64,000 nucleotides of DNA from Polytrichum commune (GCA_950295325.1 OX485804.1:24120001-24184000), one strand, 5' to 3'; numbered from the stretch's first letter, positions 1-12,050 are shown. Translations and numbers: made by a program. The notes: generated from the letters alone by a model not told the origin.

Positions 1-582
1 CCCCACAAAATTTTCCGGGGGGGATATTATGTCAGGGGCAGCTGCCCGTCAATTTTTCTGCACCCGACCAAAAATTGCTGCTCGTCCGTCCGACTTCGAA
101 AAAAAATTTGTACTTGCATTTTTGAAGGCTACTTGTCCACAAATCCCATATTGAGTGCACTTCATTTTCAAGGTCTCAAATCCAATATATATGTTCACTT
201 CCATTGAGTAAATATGTAATTGACTAGATTTCATTTTCAAAGTGAAACCGCCAATAAAGCATGTAATTAACTTGGAAGTAAAAAATATTACAAAATCCTC
301 ATTAGCACTTATTATGATAGGTGGGTCAAGTTAGCCTTTGCATAAGCCAATATGGGATTTAGGACCACGGGTTCTATGCACAAACCCTCTTTTAAATGCT
401 AAAATCCTCTCAAAGTTCTTGAGGTGGAAAGAGGAGGTCCCACAAGTTTCAATCAACTTTCAAAACATGCTCCAATACACAACAAGCTTAAGAGCTCTTA
501 ATATCAATTTTTGTCAAAGAAGGATCAATTTAACGCACGGATTTGCCCCTCTTTGAGAAAATTTACAGATAACTCTAATGGA
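1..582. other. Intergenic with R4 repeat copy A
   Basis: No gene is supported. Positions about 145-290 match 6,751-6,905 in the same orientation, with shared blocks such as TGTTCACTTCCA, TAGTAAATA and ACTTGGAAGT; I call this repeat family R4. The remainder shows no recognised coding or structural signal. Confidence 0.5.
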
Positions 583-583
583 C

Positions 584-758
584 AGAAGAATCTTCACTTT
601 GATAATGAGTAAGATATTCACATGAACTCCAAAATATGAGAACCTATGGTCACAAATTTGGAATTGCTAATCATCTTGCACTAATTGCATGTTTCATATA
701 CTACAAGAAGTGGTTGCACAAATAAAAGTGTCCATTTAAGACCCAATTATGTTAGTTC
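584..758 (+). repeat. R2 dispersed repeat, 3' part only
   Basis: This stretch matches the second half of the R2 family (full examples at 9,735, 33,325 and 59,922). Shared landmarks in order are a block on TTTGATAATGA, a block on GAGCTCCAAAA (here GAACTCCAAAA), TTGCACTAATTGCATG, and GTGTCCATTTAAGACCCA. The 5' half is absent, so it is a truncated copy. Confidence 0.65.
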
Positions 759-2737
759 CACCACATCAATAAGAGTCATATAATTTTTGCTCAATGTCAG
801 AAGTTGTCTTTGATCTTTAGGCAATCCTAACATTTTCTAAATAAACAACAAGGATTTTTTAAAGAATTTTACCGCTCGGAATTTGTGAAAAAAATCTTTA
901 AGCATTTTTTAAAGATTTTTATCCAAACCTAATTATAGAAAGGCAAGTTTTCAAGAATTTTACTGCTCAGATAATTAATAGTATTGAACGTAGGGGTTGA
1001 GCTCCCCTTTCTAAAAGGGGAACACTCTCCCTAGGCTGATGTGTGTCCCAATTAAAGGGTGACTTGACTTTTATGGAGGAAGGTATTTATTGGCCCAATT
1101 GGCTAGTGGCGGTTATGACTTGGCGAGCTAGTTGCAAGGTCCATGCAATAGGTAGGCTGGCTAGGCTAACTAAAAATAAATCAACATGAGATTACTTTTG
1201 AACGCATATGTTCAATTATGATTTTGAACTCCCACATGTTTGTTTACTTTGCACTCACCATTGCAAAGTGAATAGTACTCATTTTAAGTACTCTTCATTT
1301 TGCAAGGATGGCTCATAATAAATAACGAATCATTCCTCTAAACTTTCCAAAATGTTTGGCACTATGGATGCACACCTCAATTTTGAATATTATTATGGAC
1401 TTTTTCCCCAAGGATCTTGTTTAGATTTTTTCAATTTTTATTTTGAGAAGGACAAGGCTTTCATATTATGTTTGTGTTGGAGTTTAGACAGGAAGTCTAC
1501 TTTTAATCCCCATTCTGTGGAGCATGCGAAAGTTTCATGTTCAATTTGCACCTATGGGTATGGGTTTGGTCAAGTTCCACATTAAGGATCAGACACAACC
1601 TGTAACTTAGTAGACCTTCAATGATTTGCCATTTTAGGTTCTTCTGTAAGCAATTTCCATGCTCTCTCTCTCTCTCTCTCTCTCTCCAGCTGGTAACTAA
1701 CTTTGAAGGTGAGTTTTGAACCTCTCAGAGTGCTCAGGTTATATTTTGAGTTGAAAAAAAGGACTTGGTTGACAATGTTCACAGTGACGCTCACCGATAT
1801 TTTGAATCCATACCACAAGTTTGCAACGGCTGCAGAATTAATACAGTATAATACAACCTGAACCCACAGATACACAGAAGCTCCTGGATTCCTGAGGCAC
1901 GTTGTCCATTAGGCACAGACAAAATAAGGCTCTGACTTGAATATCAAGATGAAGGTGGTTTGAAATACGGGCCTTGGTTTCTCCCCCAAGTTCCAGATTA
2001 GATAAATTGTTTCTTGGTGAGCAGGCAAGGGAGTGTGGCACAACACGAGGGTTACGAAAGTCACCACGATGACATCTTATTTTAAAATGATTGAGCAAAA
2101 TGTAGTCATCTGTGGAAGGAGTTCGAGTAACATATGCTGATTGATTGAGACAGGGAATCTGTGTGCTATAAAATTTTGGACTATTCCAGTAGACGCAACC
2201 TATATATCCCTACCATTAAGATGATGGTGCTTTTAGTCCCCTCTTGGCACGTACACTACGTGAGTTGCTCCGAATGTCTCTACATCTCTCCCCAAATGTG
2301 GATATACCTAGGTTATGAAAGGCACAATATCTGAAAGACCACTTGTTAATTATATTTTTAAGGAAGACAAGGGCAGAATTGCATATCATCAGAAGGTAAA
2401 TCACTCTGCCTAATGTTGTTCTTTCAAGGCAGGAAAAGCACTTTGCTGAAACATCGCATATGTACGTAGCTAGCCACCATCTGGCCTGATGCTTTGGGCC
2501 TCTCTATATTTAATAGGAGGATGAACGAAAGTCAGTCTATCAGAGTCAGAATGAAAAGGAGTCATAATTGAACTAATAGATTAGCATTATGGTGAAGATG
2601 GTACTTGTCGCAATTAAGATATATAAGGTAACTTACTGTGGATGTTATTTCGTTAGTTTTTCTTGTTCTCCATCTTTCGTTAGTCATATTTACATCTTCA
2701 AATATGTGTTGCATCTACGATGAAACATGAACAAAAA
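759..2737. other. Gene-free stretch
   Basis: I see no convincing gene here. The only structured sequence is a short TC dinucleotide microsatellite at about 1,663-1,688. Open frames are short and show no recognisable family. Confidence 0.5.
1663..1688. repeat. (TC)n microsatellite
   Basis: About 13 uninterrupted TC dinucleotides are read directly from the sequence. Confidence 0.9.
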
Positions 2738-2960
2738 CCATGCTGAAAATCGGAGCTATTTAGATTTAGTTATGGTTTTCGGAAGTGCATGTTTGTTCAT
2801 TTCTTAATTGAATACATAGGTAGACTTTCCGATTGTGTTCACTAATGAATGTGGAGTAGTTTATACGATTGAAGACATAGTTTAATCTCTTTTAAACATG
2901 ATGTGTGTTCTTCGATCCTCACTTAACCACACACCAATCCAATCCAGGATCTGTTTGATT
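2738..2960 (-). repeat. R2-like repeat, reverse orientation
   Basis: This closely resembles 11,850-12,050 (GGAAGTGCATGT, GAATACATAGGT, TGTGGAGTAGT, then GATCCTCA and ACACCAATC in the same order). It reads as the reverse complement of the 5' half of R2-like copies such as 60,490-60,690. These three form a sub-group distinct from the main R2 copies. Confidence 0.6.
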
Positions 2961-5364
2961 AAAAAAAGTAACCAAATAACACCTGCATACTTAATATCAG
3001 GAGAATTCCAAAGCCATTATGCGCCTGATAAGTGTGGGGAACGTCTTAACTTACTAGATCAAGCCTTTCAAGCAATCGATGCAGTTGTGCCAAAGCCAAA
3101 CACTGATGCAATATAATCCACATGACTAGAATGACAACAAAATTTCAGAGTATGCATGTAAGACATTGATGTGCAATGGCGCAACTACAGATGTCCACAA
3201 GTCTTCCTTTCCTAAAAAGCTGTTCTCTCATATATATCAAGCCTACTTATAAACGAATCAGATATCCTGGCCGAGCTTGACAGCCTTTCCTGGTGCATTC
3301 TGACAGGCTTTAACTGAAGTACAAAAATCCACAAGAAAGGATGCACCTGGCTTGAAAGTGCCTTGGGCTCTCCATATCAAAGGGGGTCAATCACAGGCAT
3401 CTATTCACTAGTAGGGTCGTGGGGCTTTGTTAACATCCCCATTGAGCCAAACATGAGCCACCATCACTGTTTCCACAAGGCTCAAAGGTGGTGGACATCA
3501 TGTATGATCTAACACTCACATGTGTGAATGAGGTCAAGTGTTATAGACCACTGGTAAAGGAGTCATATGACATGTTTACATTTTATTTGAGTTTTGTTTT
3601 CGGACAAGTGTCAGAGATGACACCATGACAAACGTAAGTTAAGTCAAGGCATCCATAGTCGACTAGGTTCATTTAATTGTTCACTAGGATCATGTGATGC
3701 CGACACCGATGAGTTCTATATCATTTAGGTGGACATAGTTCAAATTTGTGTGGTGACGGCTTGTGATTCATCACCGTCATAAGAGTTTTGGAAATTGTCG
3801 CAGCCAAGCATCAAAATTTAGATGAGTGGTTATAAGCTCACCTATAGATAGAATAATTGTTACCCTAACTTTACTACCTCAAAAATTGTAATAATTTTCA
3901 TAATCATGAAAAAAGTATAATATTTCTTGCATTCTCCTTAGAATGTGTTTTTCTTTGGAACCCACTATTACTCCTCCTAAATGGATGCAAAACTTTCTTA
4001 TTGTATCGGTTCCAGATGCCTCAACCTTAGATTGTGTGCAGACTTGCTGGAACGTGATTTTCAAAAAAGAAGATTGCAATTAATTTTTAATGCTTTTTTT
4101 CTTTTCTTTTTTAATTTTTTTTTTACAAGTAGAGAAAAACTACATTTCACTTTCCACATTTCAAGGGACCTATCATATTTCTAAAACACCTACATAGTAA
4201 AAGCCTAAGGTGATAGACTAGTAAGAATGGTAGCAAAGGGGATTTGGAAGGTGGATCCCCAAAGCAAGTCCTTAGCCATCAACTCTGGTGAACCAAAGTT
4301 TCTCATGAGTGGCAGATTTTTGCTGCTTTGGGGTGGTTGGTGGCCGTCTGAACTTTGCCACAAAGCCTGGATTCGAATTCAGTGGAGAATTTGGTAGTGG
4401 GATAATTGCCTGCACAGGGCTTTCTAGGGGAAGGTTCCACTGTTTTATGAGAGTGCTCAGAAATAAAAGAGTTTCAGACACATGCTTTTATTTGGGGACT
4501 ACATGTAAATGTTAACTTTAGTAGCCAGAGCGAGTCCAGGCTCTCAGAGGTGTAAATGCAAATTCATGCAAGTTTGAACAGGACTAGTACAGTATGAATG
4601 AAGACCCCAGCCATAGATTTTCTGTGTAACTGATTGCACAGAGTGTCAAACGGTCTGCTCTTGAATGCTTGTGCAATGCTCGTCAGGTCTCAAGCTTCAG
4701 CACTGGTTCGTGACGCTTAGGATTAACTTAACTTATCAGTCGGCTCATAACCTCAGACTTAGCTGATTAAGGACTTTATGCCTGAAGTGCTCCCCAAGTG
4801 CTTGCTGCTCAAGGACCTTAAACTTCTTTCTAACCTTCTAGTATTAGAAAAGTGTGAGGTAAGTGGGCTCATTAGGTCTCTTAATTGGGTGCCAATAATT
4901 GAGTACTGTGTGGTTAGATCATGTGAATGTAAGAACAGTGGAAACCAACAAGATATATGTTAAAAGAGATTGGATTATGAGCTCAATATTAGTGAACTGT
5001 GTCAATGTAATTGAGGAGACCTAGCATATGATCAATCGATAAGAAAGAGAATCTCAACTCTGAGGATAAATCCAACATTCATATTTCAGGCTTTGAGAAT
5101 TGTGAAGAAAATGGTTACAAGCACAATTTGAATTTACAATTTGTTTTGTGTTAAACTTGTGTTTCACATCCTACACAAAGTGGATGCAAAATTAAAAAAT
5201 TTCGTCTAAGGTAAATGTGTCTCAAATATTGGTTAGTTTTTGATGTTTTCCATGATCCTCAACTTGGCTTTTAGAGTTTTTTTCTTCTAAAAATATGGTA
5301 TGAGTTATGATCTCCCCATGCTCTTGCTATTTTCATAGTCAAAGGTTTCAAAACCATAAAACGA
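2961..5364. other. Gene-free stretch
   Basis: No gene, RNA or complete mobile element is supported in these 2.4 kb. A T-rich run lies at about 4,088-4,130. Short overlapping open frames on both strands near 4,272-4,515 have no recognisable motif and are best treated as chance. Confidence 0.45.
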
Positions 5365-6062
5365 CTAGGTAGGACTGCCCCACCCTCCACTTATGTTGAC
5401 TATTGAACTTAGAATGGTTAACCCTTAACTTCCTTAGAGGCCTGTTTTGGGTTGATTTATGACTCATGAAGCAAATTTATCCAAAAGGAAGGTGCTAGGA
5501 AGGTTACAATGTGTATCATTGTGAAATGTTTCTTGTCAAAGGCAATGATCCCATTCCAAGATATGAAGAATTGGTTGTTCACAAGTCTAGAATTTTAAAG
5601 TCAAGAACGAACTAACTTTTCCCTTTGTTGATACATCACTATATATAGTAACTTCATATTATTTTGATTGAAAGTTGTAAATTTATATTGACTCTTTTTC
5701 TCACCTTAAAGTGTATATCTATTCTTGACATAATCTTGAAAGTTGGAATTATAATTTTATTGCATACACTTATGATAATTTCTTGAATTTTAATGATTTT
5801 AAGTTGATTAATAAAAAATAACGAAAATCACTAAATACTGCTACCATGTTGATGTGATCTTAAAATCACTAGCAACAACTTTTCTTTTAGGTACAACAAA
5901 AATTGAGCTTTAGAAAGCTTACATTTTAGATGACTTAATAAAACCCCAATACACTCCAGAAAGTTAAGGGTTAACAAATTTCATTCCAATCTCTTTTGAT
6001 CATATGATTTTGTGGTGTCCATTCTTAGATCTACACTTAACCATACTCCATTCAAATACAAA
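5365..6062 (-). repeat. R2 repeat, reverse, split by an insertion
   Basis: 5,365-5,421 and 5,971-6,062 together align to the reverse complement of R2 (for example the 9,735 copy): first the block containing TTATGTTGACTATTGAAC, then, after the insertion, the block with CCAATCTCTTTT and GGTGTCCATTCTTAGATC. The two halves rejoin at the TTAA flanking the inserted element. Confidence 0.65.
5422..5970. mobile_element. TTAA-flanked non-autonomous element (549 bp)
   Basis: The ends are inverted copies starting CCCTTAACTT; the left arm continues CCTTAGAG and the right arm, read in reverse, TCTGGAGTG, so the terminal repeat extends about 35 bases with mismatches. Each end abuts TTAA (5,418-5,421 and 5,971-5,974). 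The element splits an R2 repeat, and intact R2 copies give the empty site, which supports these boundaries. TTAA plus CCC ends is the signature of piggyBac-like elements, but a 3-bp TAA/TTA duplication of PIF/Harbinger type cannot be excluded because the junction is palindromic. No coding capacity is seen. Confidence 0.6.
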
Positions 6063-6750
6063 TGTACAAATAAAGTAAGTGACCACCTTAGGCACTTTTA
6101 CATTAAGACCCACCTTAATTATCTTATCAAAGTCTACAATGTACATGTGAGAGAGTCACCCTTCAAAAATTCAAACAAATATTCATCTTGACTACCAAAA
6201 TAGCAAGCCTCATGTTCTTTAAACCCTTGCATATCTTAAAAGCATTCAACATAAGTTATTTCACTCGTGTAAATGGTTGTGTCATAGTCTTTGACACAAA
6301 GAAGACACAAGATGCTAAAGCATCCCCCTTGAGCTGTTATGGGGAGGGGTCTTCTCATAGGATAAGAGACGAGGCCCATGACTCCGCAACCCTCAAGTAG
6401 CATGAGAATTGTTTTTTGAACCCAATTAAAAAATTTTGCCCGCCCTACCCAACTTTAAAGAAGAGTTGCCCTTCCATTCTTGAGGGCCACATTAGCAAAA
6501 CTGCCACGTCAACAGGTGATGTCAACACCACGGCAGCACTGCCAACTCACCCAAATTTGAAATGCTCCCCTCCACGAAACAACCAAGTTGGACAAGCGTC
6601 ACGCAAGCAATTCTTTTGACAGTCTTGAGGTATACTTGAGGAATGAAAGGAAATTTAAATTTTAGATTACCCCCCCTTCATGGGATAAAACTCAAAAATA
6701 AATCTTGAGCGCTTAACAAACGCGCGACGAGGTACAACCTTGCTATAAAA
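6063..6750. other. Gene-free stretch
   Basis: No recognisable gene or repeat. Two short open frames on the plus strand (6,188-6,400 and 6,416-6,619) have no recognisable motif. Confidence 0.4.
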
Positions 6751-6905
6751 CCCTTATTGGGTGCACCTCAAACGTCCAGGCCCAAAATCCAATAAATCTG
6801 TTCACTTCCACTTAGTAAATAAGAAATTGATTGGGACTTCTTTCCTGAAGTGAAACTATCAATAAATTATGTAAATCACTTGGAAGTTAAAGATACGATT
6901 AATCC
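6751..6905 (+). repeat. R4 repeat copy B
   Basis: Same orientation as 145-290. Shared blocks are TGTTCACTTCCA, TAGTAAATA, GAAGTGAAAC or near variants, and ACTTGGAAGT. Only two copies are seen in the window. Confidence 0.55.
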
Positions 6906-8430
6906 TCTTTAACAATGTGGTGATAATTTTGTGACTTGGCCTTTGTCTATTTAAATTTGAACTAAAAATGATGTGCCAATTTTAGGTGAATCATTTTTTG
7001 GTTTTAAAATCAAAGCCATCTCCTTTCACAAGTAAAATTCTACTAGTAATCATACACATTCAAACTAATTAAGCGTCATTGAATGTAACTAAATCTAACT
7101 AAGTCTAATTAATCTATTACATGCAAGTGATGAAAACCCGGTATGCAATATATTAGCCTATTTAAGCCCAATGCATTGAGTGAGTAATCCATGAATGAAT
7201 TGGGCAGATAGCTTTAATGGAATATAGTGTATCTTGTGATTACTCAGTTGAGGCTTATGATCATTTATTAAGCTGCCGTTGTGTTTACTATTTATGGTAT
7301 ATATGAAAAGCCACACTATATACAAGGAGACCAACATCAAAAATATTGGGGATAATATTGTGGGTGCACACTATATTTGAACCCAATATATTATAATATC
7401 ATAGGCCTACATGAGATTTGCATTGTAGGTCACAATATTTTAATTGGATGGAAATAGTGTACATTTGAGAGACTTTCAATAAAGTGAGATCCAATTCATA
7501 CTCGTCTTACGGTAATAATTTTAAATCTAAAATTAGAGTAACTAATTGATTTTTAATATTAGATTTCAATCAATTTGAAAATAATATTCGTTAGTTAAGT
7601 GTAATATTCTAAAAATGAATTTTAGGGTTGTGGAGAGATAGATGTAGAAACAATTCCCTCAAAGTATAATGTTCCACATTATTTTAATGCAAGAAGATGT
7701 ATGTTGTGGGCCACACTATAGTGCATCGAAGTGTGAGTCACACTATAAATATGCCACATTATTTACCTTAACAAAATGTAGTTTATCAGGGTGTTCTATG
7801 AGAAACAAATGTTGAACAAATACAAGGCAATGCTCTTGTTCGATAGAGCTCTCAATATTATAAGAGCAGTCATTTAGATTCCAATCGTATGAAAATGGAT
7901 CAACCCTTAAATGCTTGGGCGGCCACAAGTTAGCCAATTTGTGGTCAAAGGGCCAGTTCATCGATTTCCAAACCTTTGTTGGCGATACTCCTTCCGCAAG
8001 ATGTTTAAGTTAGGTTCCACTACAATTGTTGACCGTTGGGATTGAGTAAAAGACTTAATTGATAGATTCTACACCATTGACATATTTGGCATTTGAATGC
8101 GCATGATAAAAATCAAATTCTAGGGATGCTTCAATCATGTGCCTCTTGAAACTTTTTTCCTTTGCAACCTTTTACCTAGTAGTGAATACATACTATCTTT
8201 ACCACAAATAAGAAATTGGATGAAATCGTATGCTTATAATATTTTTAGTTTTAGTTTTTTACATGAAAAATATAATAACCAATCCAAATATGACCCAATC
8301 ATGTTGAAATTTGTGGTCATAGCTTGCAATATGTATTTTCCTAATTAATGTAAGATTTTACATGAAAATTCGCGCTCGTTCCAGTAAACAAAAATGACTC
8401 ATATGCATTGCTTTGACTTTTTTGGAAATA
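6906..8430. other. AT-rich gene-free stretch
   Basis: Mostly AT-rich sequence without recognisable coding or repeat structure. Confidence 0.4.
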
Positions 8431-8559
8431 GGCCGCGGCATTTACGAAGTAAATGATCTTGAGGACCTAAAAGCTGAAGCAACTACTGGGGAGCTACCTC
8501 CGTACTTTAGTGGCTCCATTCTTGTCTCACAAGGCAGATATTGTCAACTTTCAACATAA
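8431..8559 (+). other. Exon-like open segment, unidentified
   Basis: Directly after a possible AG acceptor, a frame runs from about 8,434 to a TAA near 8,559. It encodes a well-balanced peptide that includes EVNDLEDLKAEATTGELPPY followed by a glycine-rich hydrophobic stretch. It looks like a conserved exon because of its amino-acid composition and because it is surrounded by AT-rich non-coding DNA. I could not assign it to a family. No neighbouring exon was found, so it may be a gene fragment carried by repeats. Confidence 0.3.
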
Positions 8560-8730
8560 TTTATTACTTCATGTGTAGAAGAGCAAGAGCTTGAAACAAT
8601 TCATCTCTATTTCTCTTCCATCGACTCGTGTTGCTTGATGCATTGACCTGTGTTTCTTCCTGCATTGGAAGGTTTCTGGATCTTACTGCTTGCACATCCC
8701 ACACACATCATCAACTAGTGTTACAAGCAT

Positions 8731-8840
8731 ATGAGTCCTAGGCAATTGACCTACGTCACTCGAAACTTGTCCTATGTAATTGGAAACTTGACCCATGAAA
8801 TTGTAAACTTGTCCTGTGTAATTGTCCTATGTAATAGCAT
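8731..8840 (+). repeat. 21-bp tandem repeat, about 4 units
   Basis: Diverged copies of a 21-bp unit built around AAACTTGTCCTATGTAATTG follow each other. The period is a multiple of three, so the overlapping frame 8,731-8,928 reads as 7-residue repeats, but there is no other evidence that it is coding. Confidence 0.6.
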
Positions 8841-8872
8841 AGTGGTACATAGGACTCGTATGCTAGGAGTGG

Positions 8873-9067
8873 GGGAGTTTTTGGGCGAAATTAGTCAAGA
8901 TCCAAGTGTTTCCAAATCCAACCTGTGACAATGTTGATATTTTCTAGTTTTCTTCATTAGTTTAAGGTATATTCTATAGGTTCTATTTAAATGATTGGCA
9001 ATTTGCCTAAAGTCTGGAACTTGAATCAGTTATTCTTCAACTTCAATGAGCTCATCTGTTACTAGTG
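8873..9067 (+). repeat. R1 dispersed repeat, copy a
   Basis: R1 is about 200 bp. Landmarks in order are GTGTTTCCAAATCCAA, a block ending TTTTCTTCATTAGTTT, AGGTATATTCTATAG, TAAAGTCTGGAACTTGAAT and CTCATCTGTTACTAG. Other copies are at 11,041 (reverse), 44,738 (reverse), 55,470 and 63,885. No coding capacity is evident. Confidence 0.7.
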
Positions 9068-9141
9068 ATGGGATCTCCACATTTGTAGTTGCAAACATTG
9101 TTGAACTGAGATAGTCCAAGAACTAGATTATATAATCACTA

Positions 9142-9329
9142 CACTGATTATCCCAATCAATGTGTGTTACTATTCGGAGTTATGCAGCGTAGTTATGACT
9201 TACTCAGGAGTTCAATTTTTACTAACAAAAGTTTAAATGTTTGTTCGGACATTATAGAACATAAATAACTATGTAATGTGGCACTGTGTAACTCCAAATT
9301 GTAACATACACTAATTGGGATAATCAGTG
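9142..9329. mobile_element. TA-flanked MITE (188 bp, Tc1/mariner-like)
   Basis: Terminal inverted repeats start CACTGATTATCCCAAT and remain alignable for about 45-50 bases into the element. TA dinucleotides at 9,140-9,141 and 9,330-9,331 flank it, the duplication expected for Tc1/mariner (Stowaway-type) elements. Diverged relatives of one end plus interior occur at about 54,140-54,275 and 37,236-37,345. It has no open frame of note. Confidence 0.65.
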
Positions 9330-9332
9330 TAG

Positions 9333-9734
9333 CATAAATTGTCAATTTAAGTCAAAGGAGTCATAATCTCAACCCTCGGATTCGCAACAGCTTTCACTAA
9401 TTTCTCTAATCAGTCAGTACAAACTACTCGAAGGATCAATCTGGAAATTGAGCACACAACAGAATCAAATTGCTTGGGGCTTTACAGAGTTTTCATAGCT
9501 GCACTGCATGCAACAAGTCAGTGTTTGGTTCCCATTCGGCATCTGTTACTTGCCATTTGTCACAGTCAAGCTCATATATACTATAAGTTGAGCTGCTTCA
9601 GATGATTTCATCGAATCAAAATTAATCAATATGGTCTGTCACGCATCAGCGAGAACCATAATTGTGACATGCCACCCCATACTTGAGATTGGAGCTACAA
9701 GTACAGTAGACAGTCCCTATTCAATCACTTTTCT
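9333..9734. other. Gene-free stretch
   Basis: No recognisable gene or repeat. Confidence 0.4.
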
Positions 9735-10100
9735 CAATCGGACACCTAGATTTGAGTGGTAGGTGGCTCTAGGTGTGGCTCCAAGAACAGACACCAAAAA
9801 CACATGTTTAAATGAGATTGGACTACATGTTCAAAATGTGGTAACCATTTTGGGTTCAATAGTCAACATTATTGGAGGGTCATGTATGACCATTTAATGA
9901 GCATGAGAATCTTCACTTTGAGAACGAATAAGATCTTTACATGAGCTCCAAAATTTAAAAGGAAAGTTACTACAGCCTTGATTTGGATGTGCTAACATCT
10001 TGTACTATTATCATATTTAGTATCCCATGAGAGGTGGGCTAGGCAGAAAATGTAATCATTTAAGACCCATCTATCAATACAAGTTGACACAATCACAATA
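9735..10100 (+). repeat. R2 dispersed repeat, near full length
   Basis: One of the most complete R2 copies (about 350 bp). In order it carries ATTTGAGTGGTAGGTGG, CACCAAAAACACATGTTTAAA, GATTGGACTACATG, GGTTCAATAGTCAACAT, a block on GAACGAATAAGAT, GAGCTCCAAAATTTA and CATTTAAGACCCA. The frame is not open. The family identity (LTR fragment, SINE or other) is not resolved. Confidence 0.7.
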
Positions 10101-11040
10101 GCACTTCATGTGGTGCTATATCATCATAGCCGTGTGGAATGCCTCAGACAGTGGTTGTTGACGCAGCTGAGTTGCTTCGGTGCTTTGAACGTGAACAAAT
10201 TTTGTGTCAATTTTACAGTTTGGTTTCAGGAGCTTTTGGTTTGCTCAAATTAGGTCCACTACAACAACATGTTGTCCTCCTGACCAAAGGATGTTACAAC
10301 CCCATCACAAAGGCATTAGCTAAACAGACACTCATCTTATAGCAATTAATATGTGCTGCGCATACTCCCCATTTTCTTTGCCATTTGCCAACAGTTTACG
10401 AAGGTCTTTGCTATCGAATTTGGGTGAAACACTGTCACATGAATTGAACAATATTTTCTCATCGACCTTGTACTGTCCTTGGAATACATTTCAATTGAAT
10501 ATGCATTACTTAACACCTGTATTTGAGTTACACACAATTTCATACGATTGCGGACAACAATTTATTGGGCTTGACTGTCGAGACAACTTCAAACAAGCTG
10601 TCTCTCATCCAATGAATACAGGAAAACCCTATCCACAAAACAGGCTTGCTCCTTAAAAGTTAAATTTATCGTGAGAGATGTCCCTTGCATATAGTTGATG
10701 CTGTGAGAGCAAACGATGTGATGGTGGTCCTGGACAGTCATTTGAGCAAGCCGCATAATTCAAGACAGGAATGACTTCTTTGCAGTAATTCTTCTTCAAC
10801 ACAAGGAAATATAGGAGTTCATTGTTACATGTGATTTGCTGCCACCAATGCCTATAATTAAATCGACTCCAGCAGTGTGCTTGTGTGAGAGACAAGGCTA
10901 GGGTAGAGATAAATATAATCCTCTGCTTTTATTGACAGATGGCAAGCCAACTATTGTTTTTTTCAGAGGTTGGGGTTAACCAGGTGCAGCAGAAAAATGC
11001 CTATAGCCGACTCCTGGACCTACGAATGCGAGATCCAACT
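10101..11040. other. Unassigned stretch with small open frames
   Basis: Several 65-101 codon frames overlap on both strands (for example 10,351-10,656 plus, 10,653-10,895 minus). The minus-strand frame at 10,653-10,895 has a cysteine-containing stretch CSNDCPGPP, but I recognise no family and see no splice structure. I treat the stretch as unassigned rather than as a gene. Confidence 0.3.
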
Positions 11041-11255
11041 GCTAGTTACAGATGGGCCAGTTGAGTTTGGCAAATGACCATTTCAAGTTCAAGACTTTAG
11101 GCAAATTGTCGATCATTCTAAAGGATTCTAAAGAATATATCTCGAACCAATGAAGGAAAACCGAAAGCTATCAAAATGTAACCAATTGGATTTGGAAACA
11201 CTTAGCTCTTGACAGATTTTGCCCCAAAATCTCACCAGACACCGTCCTGGACTCA
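11041..11255 (-). repeat. R1 dispersed repeat, copy b
   Basis: Reverse complement of the R1 landmarks seen at 8,873: AGTTACAGATGGGCCAG, CAAGTTCAAGACTTTAGG, then AACCAATTGGATTTGGAAAC. It aligns throughout with 44,738-44,935. Confidence 0.7.
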
Positions 11256-11849
11256 TGTTACATTGGGAGATTTTCAGAAAAGGTGATGAGGGCTGGGCAT
11301 AGTGAGTGATGGAGGGGAACTCCTTTGTGCACCAAGAAGTGGTTAACCTTAACGAAATGGTTCGCCTCTTGACAGGCTCTTGGAAATCCATCCACAATCC
11401 ATCCTGCCTATCTAATTTGTAATACATAGTTGAGAACAAAACACAAGGTAACCTCTGGAACCTGAAGATAACCTACTTTAACTCAATCACATTGCATTAA
11501 AGTACAGTGTGACTTAAAGAAAGTAGCAAATTAAATGATTTTTCCCAGATGTGTTATTTATCAGTGTCGCGAGTGCTTGCTGGTGATCAATCAGACCAAG
11601 CCTATCTTTGATTAGTTATGGCATTTAAAGTTGTGGGTGTCCAGGTGCATTCATCGAATGTGACCATGCAGGTCCTTGAGAGGGAGCTGAAGTATATAGC
11701 AGCTATGGCATCAGGTATGTGGGTGTTAGTCGGTTCGTTATTCATGTTCTCAACCTTCTACCAATTAGATTTAAATACGAAAGATTAGAAAGTCTAGGAT
11801 GGAGCATTTGCAAAAATTGAATTGAAAGTCGAACCTCACCTGATTTAGT
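11256..11849. other. Gene-free stretch
   Basis: No recognisable gene or repeat. Confidence 0.4.
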
Positions 11850-12050
11850 TACAGTTATTGGAAGTGCATGTGTGTTGATTCCCTAACTGAATACATAGGT
11901 CCTCTTGATTGCGTTCACTATTGACTGTGGAGTAGTCAATTAATAAAATTTGAAGACAGAGTCCAGTCTCTTTTTGACATGTAGCTTCATGGTGTTTCTT
12001 CTTTGATCCTCATGAACCAAGCACCAATCAAATATAGGTGTCCAAAAACC
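11850..12050 (-). repeat. R2-like repeat, reverse orientation
   Basis: Sister of 2,738-2,960, with the same order of blocks (GGAAGTGCATGTGTGTT, GAATACATAGGT, TGTGGAGTAGTC, GATCCTCATGAACC). Confidence 0.6.
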
